Shown piece after piece: positions 32,713-41,744 of a stretch of DNA of 64,000 nucleotides. The DNA is from Duganella sp. Root336D2 (GTDB lineage Bacteria > Pseudomonadota > Gammaproteobacteria > Burkholderiales > Burkholderiaceae_D). The stretch covers positions 586,964-650,963 of the forward strand of contig NZ_LMDB01000012.1 in assembly GCF_001425005.1 (NCBI RefSeq). The letters run 5' to 3'. The notes beneath the pieces were generated by a model, which did no database searches, had not been told where the DNA came from, and worked only from the letters and a program-made list of their open reading frames with translations. Each line of letters begins with the position of its first letter. Within the stretch, counting starts at the first letter, position 1. The translations under genes were made by a program, and so were the position numbers.

Positions 32713-33924
32713 ATGCTGAAATTCGACGTACGAAATAATCCGAAGCAGGCCTACATCAGCATGGCGCTGCTGCTGGCGGTGCTGATTGTCTTCCCGTTTG
32801 CCGCCGCGCCTTTCGGTAATTCGTGGGTGCGCATCGCTGACCTGGCGCTGCTCTACATCATGCTGGCCGTTGGCCTGAACATCGTGGTGGGCTTTGCCGG
32901 ACTGCTGGACCTGGGCTATATCGCGTTTTACGCGATCGGCGCCTACCTGACCGCCTTGCTGGCATCGCCGCAATTTGCCACCGTGCTGGAATCCGTGATC
33001 AACATGAATCCCGCATTCGGCGAAGCGCTGGCGGCCATGCTGGGCGAGGATATCCGCAGCAACGGCATCCACCTGTCGGTATGGGTAATCGTGCCGCTGG
33101 CCGCCGCACTGGCAGGCGTTTTCGGCGCGCTACTGGGGGCGCCGACCCTGAAGCTGCGCGGCGACTACCTGGCGATCGTCACGCTCGGCTTTGGCGAGAT
33201 CATCCGCATCTTCATGAACAACCTGAACGATCCGGTCAACATCACCAACGGTCCGCAGGGCATCAACATGATCGACCCGATCCGCGTATTTGGCGTGAAC
33301 CTGGCGGGCGAACCGGGCTCGCGCGCCACGGTGTTCATCGGCAGCTTCTCGATGCCTTCGGTGAATGCCTACTATTTCCTGTTCCTGCTGCTGACCATTG
33401 CGACCGTGTTCATCACGTCGCGCCTGCAGCACTCCCGCCTGGGGCGCGCCTGGGTGGCGATCCGTGAAGACGAAATTGCGGCCAAGGCGATGGGCATCAA
33501 TACCCGCAACGTAAAGCTGCTCGCATTCTCGATGGGCGCGACTTTCGGCGGCGTCTCGGGCGCCATGTTTGCATCGTTCCAGGGCTTCGTATCGCCTGAA
33601 TCGTTCTCGCTGATGGAATCGATCGTGGTCCTGGCGATGGTCGTGGTGGGTGGCATTGGACATATCCCCGGCGTCGTGCTCGGCGGCGTACTGCTGGCGG
33701 CCCTGCCCGAAGTGCTGCGTCACACGGTGGAGCCGTTGCAGCAAAAGCTGTTCGGCCAGGTGATCCTTGAAGCGGAAGTGCTGCGCCAAGGCCTGTTCGG
33801 TATTGCGCTGGTGGGGACCATGCTGAGCCGTCCGGCCGGCCTGTGGCCTTCGCCCAAGCATGAAGAGCGTCCGGATGCGGACTCGGACTCCAAAGGCCAG
33901 TCGACCGGCGTAATGGCGGCATGA
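32713..33924 (+). CDS. livM: Branched-chain amino-acid ABC transporter permease LivM
   Basis: 403 residues, with 9-10 hydrophobic helices and the LivM motif 'LGLNIVVGFAGLLDLGYIAF' (reading VGLNIVV here). The start at 32713 has GAGGAG 8 bases upstream; an in-frame upstream ATG at 32674 overlaps livH and is less likely. The last 30 residues are hydrophilic and acidic (DADSDSKG). Partner of LivH. Confidence 0.95.
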   Translation: MLKFDVRNNPKQAYISMALLLAVLIVFPFAAAPFGNSWVRIADLALLYIMLAVGLNIVVGFAGLLDLGYIAFYAIGAYLTALLASPQFATVLESVINMNPAFGEALAAMLGEDIRSNGIHLSVWVIVPLAAALAGVFGALLGAPTLKLRGDYLAIVTLGFGEIIRIFMNNLNDPVNITNGPQGINMIDPIRVFGVNLAGEPGSRATVFIGSFSMPSVNAYYFLFLLLTIATVFITSRLQHSRLGRAWVAIREDEIAAKAMGINTRNVKLLAFSMGATFGGVSGAMFASFQGFVSPESFSLMESIVVLAMVVVGGIGHIPGVVLGGVLLAALPEVLRHTVEPLQQKLFGQVILEAEVLRQGLFGIALVGTMLSRPAGLWPSPKHEERPDADSDSKGQSTGVMAA

Positions 33925-33935
33925 GGTTAGTAGAG

Positions 33936-34706
33936 ATGAGCGAACAAGTAATCCTGAATATCGAAGGCGTCAACAAACGTTTCGGCGGCCTGCAGGCGCT
34001 GACCGATGTGCGCATCAAGATCAACCAAGGCCAGATCTACGGCTTGATCGGTCCGAACGGCGCCGGCAAGACCACCTTCTTCAACGTGATCACCGGCTTG
34101 TACCAGCCGGACACCGGTACCTTCGAACTGGCTGGCAAGCCGTATTCTCCCTCGGCCCCGCACGCCGTGGCCAGGGCTGGCATAGCCCGCACCTTCCAGA
34201 ATATCCGCCTGTTCGGCGAAATGACCGCCCTGGAAAACGTGATGGTGGGCCGCCACGTGCGCTCGCACCAGGGGGTGTTCGGCGCCATCTTCCGCCACAA
34301 GGCTGCACGTGAAGAGGAGGCGGCAATCCGCAAGCGCGCGCAGGAACTGCTGGACTTCGTCGGCATCGGCCAGTTTGCCAGCCGCACTTCCAAATACCTG
34401 TCGTACGGCGACCAGCGCCGCCTGGAAATCGCCCGCGCCCTGGCCACCGATCCGCAGCTGCTGGCGCTGGACGAACCGGCTGCCGGCATGAACGCGACCG
34501 AAAAGCTGGCCCTGCGCGAGCTGCTGGTCAAGATCAAGAACGAAGGCAAGACCGTGCTGCTGATCGAGCACGATGTGAAGCTGATGATGGGCCTGTGCGA
34601 CCGCATCAGCGTGCTGGAATACGGCAAGCTGATTGCCGAAGGCTTGCCAGCCGAGATCCAAAGCAATAAAGCAGTGATTGAAGCCTATCTGGGAGGAGCG
34701 CACTGA
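33936..34706 (+). CDS. livG: Branched-chain amino-acid ABC transporter ATPase LivG
   Basis: 256 residues. Walker A is in GPNGAGKTT, the ABC signature is 'LSYGDQRRLEIARALA', Walker B 'LLALDEPAAGM', and the H-loop 'LLIEHDVKLMM'. The start at 33936 is chosen because MSEQVILN is the family N-terminus and GAGG lies 9 bases before; an ATG at 33921 overlaps the livM stop. One of two ATPase subunits of the transporter. Confidence 0.95.
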   Translation: MSEQVILNIEGVNKRFGGLQALTDVRIKINQGQIYGLIGPNGAGKTTFFNVITGLYQPDTGTFELAGKPYSPSAPHAVARAGIARTFQNIRLFGEMTALENVMVGRHVRSHQGVFGAIFRHKAAREEEAAIRKRAQELLDFVGIGQFASRTSKYLSYGDQRRLEIARALATDPQLLALDEPAAGMNATEKLALRELLVKIKNEGKTVLLIEHDVKLMMGLCDRISVLEYGKLIAEGLPAEIQSNKAVIEAYLGGAH

Positions 34707-35428
34707 TGGGCGCCAATGTTCTGAAAATTTCGGGCCTGAAGGTCGCGTATGGCGGCATCAAGGCAGTCAAGGGCATCGACCTGGAAGTCAACCAGGGCGA
34801 ACTGGTAACGCTGATCGGCGCCAACGGCGCTGGCAAGACCACCACGCTGAAGGCCATCACCGGCACCCTGCCTCCATGCAAAGTGGAGGGCACCGTGTCG
34901 TATATGGGCCAGTCGCTGAAAGGCTCGCAGTCCTTCCACCTGGTGGAGAAGAAGCTGGCCATGGTGCCTGAAGGCCGCGGCGTATTCACCCGCATGACCA
35001 TCACCGAGAACCTGATGATGGGCGCCTACACCATGAACGACAAGGCGGCGATTGCAGCCGACATCGAGAAATGGTTTGGCGTATTCCCGCGCCTGAAAGA
35101 ACGTGCCGCGCAGCTGGCGGGCACCCTGTCCGGCGGCGAACAGCAGATGCTGGCCATGGCGCGTGCGCTGATGTGCCATCCGCACCTGCTGCTGCTGGAC
35201 GAGCCGTCGATGGGCCTGTCGCCTATCATGGTCGAGAAAATTTTCGAAGTGATCCGCGACGTGCACCAGCAAGGCATCACCGTCCTGCTGGTGGAGCAGA
35301 ACGCCAAGCTGGCGCTGCAGGCTGCCAACCGCGGCTATGTGATGGAGTCCGGCGCGGTCACCATGACCGGCAACGCGCAGGACATGCTGCACGACCCGCG
35401 CGTCAAGGCAGCCTACCTGGGAGAGTAG
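34706..35428 (+). CDS. livF: Branched-chain amino-acid ABC transporter ATPase LivF
   Basis: 240 residues, with Walker A GANGAGKTT, signature LSGGEQQML and Walker B 'LLLLDEPSMGLSP'. The ATG at 34706 overlaps the livG stop by one base (TGATG), so the two are translationally coupled. Convergent with the lyase gene, with a 15-bp gap and no visible terminator. Confidence 0.95.
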   Translation: MGANVLKISGLKVAYGGIKAVKGIDLEVNQGELVTLIGANGAGKTTTLKAITGTLPPCKVEGTVSYMGQSLKGSQSFHLVEKKLAMVPEGRGVFTRMTITENLMMGAYTMNDKAAIAADIEKWFGVFPRLKERAAQLAGTLSGGEQQMLAMARALMCHPHLLLLDEPSMGLSPIMVEKIFEVIRDVHQQGITVLLVEQNAKLALQAANRGYVMESGAVTMTGNAQDMLHDPRVKAAYLGE

Positions 35429-35443
35429 TACTGCCGGGCCGGA

Positions 35444-36397
35444 TTACGCGAGCAGGGCGGCGAAGCGCTCGATATCGATGTTGCCGCCGCTGATCAACAC
35501 ACCGACGCGCTTGCCGCGCAATGCTTCCTTCATCTTGCGCGCGGCTGCGAAGCCCAGGCAGCCGGTCGGTTCGACTACGATCTTCATGCGCGAAGCAAAG
35601 AAGCGCATGGCGTCCACCAGTTCCGCATCGCTGACGGTCAGGATGTCGTCGACGTCGCGCTTGATGATGGGGAAGGTGAGCGAGCCAAGGTGCTGCGTCT
35701 GTGCGCCGTCGGCAATCGTCTTTGGCGTATCGATATGCACGATCGCGCCGCTGCGGAACGATTGCTGGCCGTCGTTACCGGCCTCCGGCTCCACGCCGTA
35801 CAGCTTGCACCTTGGCGACAGCGCGCGTGTCGCCAGCGCAGAGCCAGACAGCAGGCCGCCGCCGCCCAGGCAGACGAAGAAATAATCCAGTTCACCCACT
35901 TCCTCGAACAGCTCTTTGGCGGCCGTGCCCTGGCCTGCGATCACGTCGGCATGATCATAAGGCGGGATCAGGGTCATGCCCTTTTCCTCGGCGAGCCTGC
36001 GGCCGATGGCTTCGCGGTCTTCCTTGTAGCGGTCATACGTCACGACATTGCCGCCGTAGCCGCGCGTGGCCGCTATCTTCGATGCTGGCGCGTCCTCCGG
36101 CATGATGATCGTGGCAGGGATGCCAAGCAGCTTGGCCGACAGCGCAATGGCCTGCGCGTGGTTGCCGGACGAGAAAGCCACCACGCCGGCCTTGCGCTGC
36201 GCCTCATTGAAACGCGAAAGGGCATTGAAGCCGCCGCGGAACTTGAAGGCGCCCATGCGCTGCATGTTCTCGGCCTTGAAGAAAATCTCCGCGCCCAGTT
36301 CCTCATTGGCGGTGCGGGAGGTGAGCACCGGCGTGCGGTGGGCGTGGCCCTCGATGCGGGCGGCTGCTGCGACGATGTCTTCGAAAGTGATACTCAT
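35444..36397 (-). CDS. PLP-dependent ammonia-lyase, hydroxyaspartate/threonine dehydratase family
   Basis: 317 residues, fold type II. The PLP lysine is Lys52 in the AFKFRGG motif (usually SFKxRG), the cofactor loop is 'FSSGNHAQAIALSAKLLG', and the glycine loop is GGGGLLSG. The length and lack of a regulatory ACT domain place it with catabolic threonine dehydratase and 3-hydroxyaspartate ammonia-lyase, not with biosynthetic IlvA. It lies 12 bp after an ornithine-cyclodeaminase-family reductase and a YheO-like regulator on the same strand. Its product could be oxaloacetate via iminosuccinate; the choice between threo- and erythro-substrates cannot be made here. Confidence 0.85.
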   Translation of the reverse strand: MSITFEDIVAAAARIEGHAHRTPVLTSRTANEELGAEIFFKAENMQRMGAFKFRGGFNALSRFNEAQRKAGVVAFSSGNHAQAIALSAKLLGIPATIIMPEDAPASKIAATRGYGGNVVTYDRYKEDREAIGRRLAEEKGMTLIPPYDHADVIAGQGTAAKELFEEVGELDYFFVCLGGGGLLSGSALATRALSPRCKLYGVEPEAGNDGQQSFRSGAIVHIDTPKTIADGAQTQHLGSLTFPIIKRDVDDILTVSDAELVDAMRFFASRMKIVVEPTGCLGFAAARKMKEALRGKRVGVLISGGNIDIERFAALLA

Positions 36398-36409
36398 GGT
36401 TCTCCTTGC

Positions 36410-37402
36410 TTACCAGGGCCAGGCGATATCCTGGCCGATGTTGTTGGCGAGGGCGCGCTGGTACAGCATGCGCACCGTGGTGAGGTCCTGCAGGGCGATG
36501 CCCGTCATATCAAAAATCGTGATGTCGCCGGCCGCGCGCGGCGTTGCGCCCGCGCTGGCGGCAAGCAGTTCGCCAAGTTCCGCTGCAGGCAGTTCATTGG
36601 CCCATTGCAGTTCGCCGATATGGCGCGCCTGTGGCAGGTCGTCGGCCCATACGCGCGCGCGCTCCAGCAGGCCCGCAGGTAGTTCGCGCTTGCCTTGCGT
36701 GTCCGCGCCTACGGCGTTGATGTGCGTCCCTGCGCGTACCGCATCGGCGCTGAACAACACGCTGTGGCCTGGCGTTGCGGTGATGATCACATCCGACGCT
36801 GCAACCGCTGCATCGGCGCCAGCGGTACCAGCGCCTCCCGCAAGCGCTGTATCGCAGCGGCCGTTGAACAGCGCCTCGAACGCGGGCGCCTGCAGGCCAT
36901 CCGAAGTCACGTAACGCACGCGTTTGAGCGAGGGCAGGGCATGCAGCGCGTATTCCACGTGCCCGCGTGCCTGCACGCCGGTGCCAAATATGCACAGCTG
37001 CTCGCTATCGGCGCGCGCCAGCAGTTGCAGCCCGAGCGCGCCGGCGGCAGCTGTGCGCGCGGTCGTCACTGCGTTGCCGTCGGCGATGCACAATGGGCGC
37101 CCGCTGCGCGGGTCGATCAGCATGATGGTGGCCTGATGCGCTTCGCCTCCCGCTTCGCGATTTGCGGGCCAGAAGCCGGCGGCCTTGAAGCCAAGCAGTT
37201 CCTGCGAAGGCACGTCGCCTGATTTGATGCCGAATACCGCGCTGCCCGGCAGCTCTTCACGCACCAACGGGAAGACGCGTGCGGCGCGCGCAGCGTGCAA
37301 GGAAAAGGCTTCGCGTACGGCAGCGTGCACCTCGTCGGGCTGTAGCAGCGCGGCGACCGCATCGCGGTCCAGCAGCAGCAGGCGGGCGTCGTTATTTTGC
37401 AT
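36410..37402 (-). CDS. Ornithine-cyclodeaminase/mu-crystallin family NAD(P) imine reductase
   Basis: 330 residues. The Rossmann dinucleotide loop is 'LCIFGTGVQARGHVEYAL' and the substrate lysine region is 'ELLGFKAAGFWPANRE'. Members reduce cyclic or acyclic imines; BhcD iminosuccinate reductase and ketimine reductases belong here. The start at 37402 (MQNNDARLL) is chosen from family length; its 5' end overlaps the 3' end of the regulator gene by 11 bp. Adjacent to an ammonia-lyase whose product could be the imine this enzyme reduces. Confidence 0.85.
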   Translation of the reverse strand: MQNNDARLLLLDRDAVAALLQPDEVHAAVREAFSLHAARAARVFPLVREELPGSAVFGIKSGDVPSQELLGFKAAGFWPANREAGGEAHQATIMLIDPRSGRPLCIADGNAVTTARTAAAGALGLQLLARADSEQLCIFGTGVQARGHVEYALHALPSLKRVRYVTSDGLQAPAFEALFNGRCDTALAGGAGTAGADAAVAASDVIITATPGHSVLFSADAVRAGTHINAVGADTQGKRELPAGLLERARVWADDLPQARHIGELQWANELPAAELGELLAASAGATPRAAGDITIFDMTGIALQDLTTVRMLYQRALANNIGQDIAWPW

Positions 37403-38024
37403 AGTTGTAGACCGTGGCGCGGGACACGCCCAGATGGGCGGCGATGATTTCCATCGAGCGGCGCATCTCCAGCAAACCGGCGTCGCCCAGTTCGCGCACC
37501 AGGGCGCGGCGGTCATCCGCTTTCAGCGCGCGCGGCGTGGTGGACAGGCGTGCAGCGAATTGTTCGATATGTGCGCGGATCGCGTCGGCGCCGGCGGCCG
37601 GGGCAAGCGACTCGATCACTGCGGCGGCAGGGTCGACATTGCTGAACTGGCCCAGCATCGCTTGCAGGCTGCGGAACAGGTTCAGGTCGACGTTCATGCA
37701 GAGCGCGGCGATGTACTGGCCTTCGCTGTCCTTGATGCCGACCGAGGTGCTCTTGGCGGGACGGCCGTCTGGAAAGGTGTTCGGGTAGTTGGCCAGCACT
37801 TGCGGGAAGCCCGGATCGGCAATTCGCGCCAATCCCAGCTCCGTCGCCGGCGCGCCGACCGCGCGGCCGGAGAGGTTGTTATGGATCGCCAGCACGGCAT
37901 GGCCAGGATCGAGCAGGTCATGCAGCACCACTTCAGTGAAGGGCGCCAGCGTACGGCCAAGCCCGTCGGCCACCTGTTTCATCTGCTCCAGCAGGTGCTG
38001 CTGCTCGGAAGTTCGTTTCATCAT
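37392..38024 (-). CDS. YheO/DauR-like transcriptional regulator (PAS_6 + HTH)
   Basis: 210 residues. The N-terminal YheO-like PAS domain (about 15-125, 'FTEVVLHDLLDPGHAVLAIHNN') and a C-terminal HTH_22 domain ending 'IIAAHLGVSRATVYNYAK' are clear. Regulators of this type (for example DauR) control neighbouring amino-acid catabolic genes. It is the first gene of the operon, followed by the reductase (11-bp overlap) and the lyase, so it probably controls its own operon in response to the substrate amino acid. Start could be the first or second of two adjacent ATGs. Confidence 0.87.
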   Translation of the reverse strand: MMKRTSEQQHLLEQMKQVADGLGRTLAPFTEVVLHDLLDPGHAVLAIHNNLSGRAVGAPATELGLARIADPGFPQVLANYPNTFPDGRPAKSTSVGIKDSEGQYIAALCMNVDLNLFRSLQAMLGQFSNVDPAAAVIESLAPAAGADAIRAHIEQFAARLSTTPRALKADDRRALVRELGDAGLLEMRRSMEIIAAHLGVSRATVYNYAK

Positions 38025-38065
38025 CAAGACAGATTATCTCGTTTTAGATGAAATGTAAACTAGAC

Positions 38066-38096
38066 CTCAAAAAAAGCCCCGGACAATGCCGGGGCT
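38066..38096 (-). terminator. Intrinsic terminator of the phasin gene
   Basis: Stem AGCCCCGG (38075-38082) / CCGGGGCT (38089-38096), followed on the minus strand by seven T residues. Confidence 0.85.
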
Positions 38097-38191
38097 CGGG
38101 AAGGACACCCGCTGAGAGGAAACCACGGATGCCGAGGAGACCTGCGTACAGCGTTGCTTCTGCCGGCCACTGGGACCGGCGGGGGGATCAA

Positions 38192-38746
38192 TTACTGCTT
38201 CTTGCCGTTGGCGGCAACAGTGCTGAATTGGTTCACTGCAGCATTCACATTGGCTTCGAAGGTTTCAGCAGCAGCCTTGGCGCTCTTGGTGAATTGCTCG
38301 TAACCGGCATTGGCATTGTTCAGGGCAGACTTGAACAGGGCGACGGCGCTTTCGCTGCCGGCCGGGGCGTTTTTGCTCACTTCGTCAACCAGCGAGATTA
38401 CCTTGCGGTTGGTCTCGGCGATCTGGGATTCGGCGGCCTTGCTGAATTCAGCGCCGGTGCCGGAAGCGATCGATGCCAGGTGACGGCTGTAAGCGATGGC
38501 TTTTTCGGCGACTGGCTGGGCCTGGGCAGCGGACAGCGTGAAGAACTCTTGCGGGTCCTTGGCCGACAGCAACTGACGGGTTGCGGCCGACGATTCTTCC
38601 AGCGATGCCTTGGCAGCGGTGATGTTCAGGTCGACGAACTTCTCAACGCCTTCGAAGGCTTTGTTGGTCAGCGAAGAAAAGAGTGCGAATTGGCTTTCGA
38701 AGTTTGCCTTGGTGGCATTAGAAAACTGCTCAGGAATCGCAAACAT
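38192..38746 (-). CDS. phaP: Phasin (polyhydroxyalkanoate granule-associated protein)
   Basis: 184 residues, the usual length for the betaproteobacterial phasin family: begins [20 protein letters not shown] and is helical, with almost no cysteine or membrane segment. Phasins coat polyhydroxybutyrate granules, so the host probably stores this polymer. GGAGAG lies 6 bases before the ATG. Two inverted copies of TGCGTTGCACAA lie 66-136 bases upstream. A strong terminator follows 96 bp after the stop. Confidence 0.94.
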   Translation of the reverse strand: MFAIPEQFSNATKANFESQFALFSSLTNKAFEGVEKFVDLNITAAKASLEESSAATRQLLSAKDPQEFFTLSAAQAQPVAEKAIAYSRHLASIASGTGAEFSKAAESQIAETNRKVISLVDEVSKNAPAGSESAVALFKSALNNANAGYEQFTKSAKAAAETFEANVNAAVNQFSTVAANGKKQ

Positions 38747-38811
38747 TGGACTCTCCAAATAAGTGAATTTAGTCGTTGGAACTTGATGTTTCTGCAACGG
38801 AAAACAACGCA

Positions 38812-38882
38812 TTGTGCAACGCAACAAAGACGATTATCCGGGTTCAGGAATCAAAGTCAAGCAGTTTTTGTGCGTTGCACAA
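38812..38882. promoter_or_regulatory. Two inverted TGCGTTGCACAA sites upstream of the phasin gene
   Basis: The 12-mer occurs on the minus strand at 38812-38823 and on the plus strand at 38871-38882. It resembles the TG[N]TGC[N]3GCAA motif reported for the Herbaspirillum PHB regulator PhbF (PhaR); the minus-strand copy, TGTTGCGTTGCA, matches all but the last position. Confidence 0.5.
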
Positions 38883-38966
38883 ACTAACTAACTTATTGTC
38901 AGTAAAGGGTTTCTGGCTAGAAAAATCATAGGTATTGCTGCCAAGCAGGGTATTGGCGCCCGATGC

Positions 38967-38972
38967 TAGAAT
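38967..38972 (+). promoter_or_regulatory. -10 box giving a probable leaderless mRNA
   Basis: TAGAAT, 6 bases before the ATG at 38979; no Shine-Dalgarno and no convincing -35 box. Confidence 0.4.
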
Positions 38973-38978
38973 CGCCGC

Positions 38979-39839
38979 ATGCGCTCGCTCTTTTCCCCCA
39001 TCCCGCTGTTCTTCGTTTTCCTCTGGAGTACCGGCTTTATCGTGGCCCGCTACGGCCTGCCGTATGCTCCGCCGCTGACCTTCCTGCTGCTGCGTTTCCT
39101 TGGCGTGCTGGCGATCCTGTTGCCCGCCGTGCTGCTGCTGCGCGCGCCATGGCCAAAAGGGAAGGTGGGCCATGTGGCGCTGGCCGGCCTGCTGCTGCAA
39201 GCGGGCTACCTGAGCGGCGTCTGGTGCGCCATCAAGATAGGCATGCCGGCCGGCTTGTCGGCCCTGGTGGTCGGCATGCAGCCGATCCTGACCGCCTTTG
39301 CGGCGCCATTGGTCGGCGAGCGGGTACGCCCGCGCCAATGGCTGGGCCTGCTGTTTGGCATCAGCGGCGTGGCCCTGGTGGTGTACGCGAAGATCACCTT
39401 GCTTGGCCTCAGTTGGCAGGCGATCGCGTTGGCAGTGTTCGCACTCCTGTCGATTACTGCGGGAACGCTTTATCAAAAGCGTTTCTGCCCTCAATTCGAC
39501 CTGCGGACGGGTACCGTGATCCAGTTCGCCGCATCCTTTGCCGCCGTGTTGCCGTTTGCCCTGCTGCTGGAAGATATGGGCTCGGTCCAATGGGTGCCGC
39601 AATTCTTTGGCGCCTGGGCCTGGTCGGTGCTCGCCTTGTCCATCGGTGCAATCTTCCTCCTGTTTGCGCTGATTCGTCGCAGCGACGCGACCCAGGTCAC
39701 AAGCCTGCTCTATCTTACGCCGCCAACCACCGCGCTGATGGCCTGGGCAATGTTTGGCGAAGTCCTGAACGGGATGGGCATTGCCGGTATGGCGCTGGCG
39801 GTGATTGGAGTAATATTTGTGATTAAGCAACCCAAATAG
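38979..39839 (+). CDS. DMT-superfamily (EamA) transporter
   Basis: 286 residues with ten hydrophobic helices in two EamA repeats: 'LFFVFLWSTGFIVARYGLPY' opens the first, and the second ends 'PPTTALMAWAMFGEVLNGMG'. The family exports or imports small metabolites; no substrate can be deduced. It is 9 bp from the nitroreductase gene on the same strand. It has no clear Shine-Dalgarno and a -10 box 6 bases before the ATG. Confidence 0.88.
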   Translation: MRSLFSPIPLFFVFLWSTGFIVARYGLPYAPPLTFLLLRFLGVLAILLPAVLLLRAPWPKGKVGHVALAGLLLQAGYLSGVWCAIKIGMPAGLSALVVGMQPILTAFAAPLVGERVRPRQWLGLLFGISGVALVVYAKITLLGLSWQAIALAVFALLSITAGTLYQKRFCPQFDLRTGTVIQFAASFAAVLPFALLLEDMGSVQWVPQFFGAWAWSVLALSIGAIFLLFALIRRSDATQVTSLLYLTPPTTALMAWAMFGEVLNGMGIAGMALAVIGVIFVIKQPK

Positions 39840-39848
39840 GCCACAATC

Positions 39849-40544
39849 ATGATCAGCTCCCCAGCACAGCAGGCCGTCGACGCGGCCATTACCTCGCGCC
39901 GTTCGATCCGCGCTTTCCAGCCCACCCCGGTGCCGCGCGAGGATGTCGAAGCCATCCTGGAAGTGGCGTCGCGCGCGCCTTCCGGCACCAACACCCAGCC
40001 CTGGAATGTCTATGTGCTGACCGGCGCCATGAAGGAAGCCTTGTCCTCCAGAATCCTGGCCGCCTATGCCGATCCGGAGCAGAACAAGCTGCATCGCGAG
40101 GAATACGCTTACTACCCGCGCGAATGGGTGTCGCCTTACATCGACCGCCGCCGCAAAGTGGGCTGGGACCTGTACTCCCTGCTGGGCCTGACTCGTGAAA
40201 ACAAGGCCGGCATGGCCGCCCAGCATGGGCGCAATTTTGAATTCTTCGATGCGCCGGTGGGCATGATCTTCACCATCGAGCGCATCATGGAGCAGGGCTC
40301 CTGGCTCGATTACGGGATGTTTTTGCAAAATATCATGGTCGCGGCGCGTGGCCGCGGCCTCGATACCTGCCCGCAGGCTGCCTTCACCCAGTATCACCGC
40401 ATCATCAGCGAGGTGCTGGGCCTGCCGGCCAGCGAAACTGTTGTATGCGGGATGTCGCTTGGATTCGCCGATAGTGGCAAAATTGAAAATACGCTGGTAA
40501 CCGAGCGCGAGCCGATTGCCAAATTTGTTAAATTTATGGAGTGA
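39849..40544 (+). CDS. Nitroreductase-family oxidoreductase
   Basis: 231 residues of the FMN-dependent nitroreductase fold: 'AITSRRSIRAFQPTPVPRED' at the start and 'ASRAPSGTNTQPWNVYVLTG' for cofactor binding, with the C-terminal 'VVCGMSLGFAD' segment. Reduces nitro or quinone compounds with NAD(P)H; the natural substrate is unknown. No good ribosome site is seen (CCACAATC before the ATG), so it may depend on coupling to the DMT transporter upstream. Confidence 0.9.
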   Translation: MISSPAQQAVDAAITSRRSIRAFQPTPVPREDVEAILEVASRAPSGTNTQPWNVYVLTGAMKEALSSRILAAYADPEQNKLHREEYAYYPREWVSPYIDRRRKVGWDLYSLLGLTRENKAGMAAQHGRNFEFFDAPVGMIFTIERIMEQGSWLDYGMFLQNIMVAARGRGLDTCPQAAFTQYHRIISEVLGLPASETVVCGMSLGFADSGKIENTLVTEREPIAKFVKFME

Positions 40545-40629
40545 ACAAGCTTTCGTTGCAGCGTCGCGTCACTATGGGAATTGTGTATTGCGAGGCTGAA
40601 AACATTGGTGAAGAAAAGTTTGATTTAGC

Positions 40630-40657
40630 TTGCGCAGGAATCTGGTTTTGCTACACT
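40630..40657 (+). promoter_or_regulatory. Candidate sigma-70 promoter of pbpG
   Basis: TTGCGC (40630-40635), 16-bp spacer, TACACT (40652-40657), about 40 bases before the ATG. Confidence 0.4.
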
Positions 40658-40697
40658 GCAACTAGCGATTCAGCTGTTTCACACCGGGGAATGACGA

Positions 40698-41744
40698 ATG
40701 AACAAACTTGCTATCAGCGTGCTTGTGTCCTTGCTTTGCGCATCGGCGTCAATGGGATCTGCACAAGCGGCCGTCAAGAAAGCTGGTACCCGTTACGCCG
40801 CCCCGGTAACGAAATCCCAGATGGTCAAGCGCACGATCAGTGTGCGTGGCCGCAACAAGATCGTTTACCAGCGCGTGACCAAGGTGCCTGACGTCAGCCG
40901 TCCGACCATGGGCGACCTCGCCGGGCTGAACCTGGTGCGTGATCCGCTCGACCTGAAATCCAATGTGGCCCTGGTCCTCGACCAGGCCAATTCTGAAATC
41001 CTGTTCGAAAAGAACGCTGGCGTGGCTTTGCCGATCGCATCGATCACCAAGATGATGACCGGCCTGGTGGTGGTGGAAGCCAACCAGGACCTCGATGAAG
41101 TGCTGACCGTTACCGACGAAGACGTCGACCGCGAGAAATTCAGTTCCTCGCGCCTGAAGGTGGGCGACCACCTGACCCGTCGCAATATGCTGCACATTGC
41201 CCTCATGAGCTCGGAAAACCGCGCCGCGTCGGCCCTGGGCCGCAACTATCCGGGCGGCTTGCCGGCTTTCGTGCAGGCGATGAACGAGAAAGCGCAATCG
41301 CTGGGCATGAACGATACGCACTATGTCGATTCGAGCGGCCTGTCCAAGATGAATGTGGCCAGCGCACGCGACCTGGCCAAGCTGGTGCAGGCTGCCTACG
41401 AACACCCGATCCTGCGCGAATTCTCGACCGACCCGAAAGCCGTGGTGGAAAACAGCGGACGTCCTGTCACCTTTGGCACCACCAACCGCCTGGTGGCGCC
41501 GAACTCGGGCTGGGAAATCGGCCTGCAGAAAACCGGCTTCATCAATGAAGCTGGCCGTTGCATGATCATGCAGGCAATGGTGGAAGGGCGCGCTGTGATC
41601 ATGGTGCTGCTGGATGCCAAGGGTTCCGCGGCGCGCGTTGCCGACGCGACCCGCATGAAGAAGTGGCTGGCCGCGCTCAAGCCAACCTTCGGTGAAAATG
41701 TCAGCGGCGCCAGCACCAGCGCCCAGTCTTACTCGGGTATGTAA
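40698..41744 (+). CDS. pbpG: D-alanyl-D-alanine endopeptidase (PBP7/8 type)
   Basis: 348 residues with a signal peptide (to about residue 25). The penicillin-binding motifs are SxxK at Ser115-Lys118 (SITK), SEN at 172-174, and KTG at 278-280. It cleaves D-Ala-meso-DAP cross-links in periplasmic peptidoglycan. An N-terminal basic extension (about 35-75) precedes the catalytic domain. Its 3' end overlaps the convergent IclR gene by 16 bp. Confidence 0.93.
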   Translation: MNKLAISVLVSLLCASASMGSAQAAVKKAGTRYAAPVTKSQMVKRTISVRGRNKIVYQRVTKVPDVSRPTMGDLAGLNLVRDPLDLKSNVALVLDQANSEILFEKNAGVALPIASITKMMTGLVVVEANQDLDEVLTVTDEDVDREKFSSSRLKVGDHLTRRNMLHIALMSSENRAASALGRNYPGGLPAFVQAMNEKAQSLGMNDTHYVDSSGLSKMNVASARDLAKLVQAAYEHPILREFSTDPKAVVENSGRPVTFGTTNRLVAPNSGWEIGLQKTGFINEAGRCMIMQAMVEGRAVIMVLLDAKGSAARVADATRMKKWLAALKPTFGENVSGASTSAQSYSGM

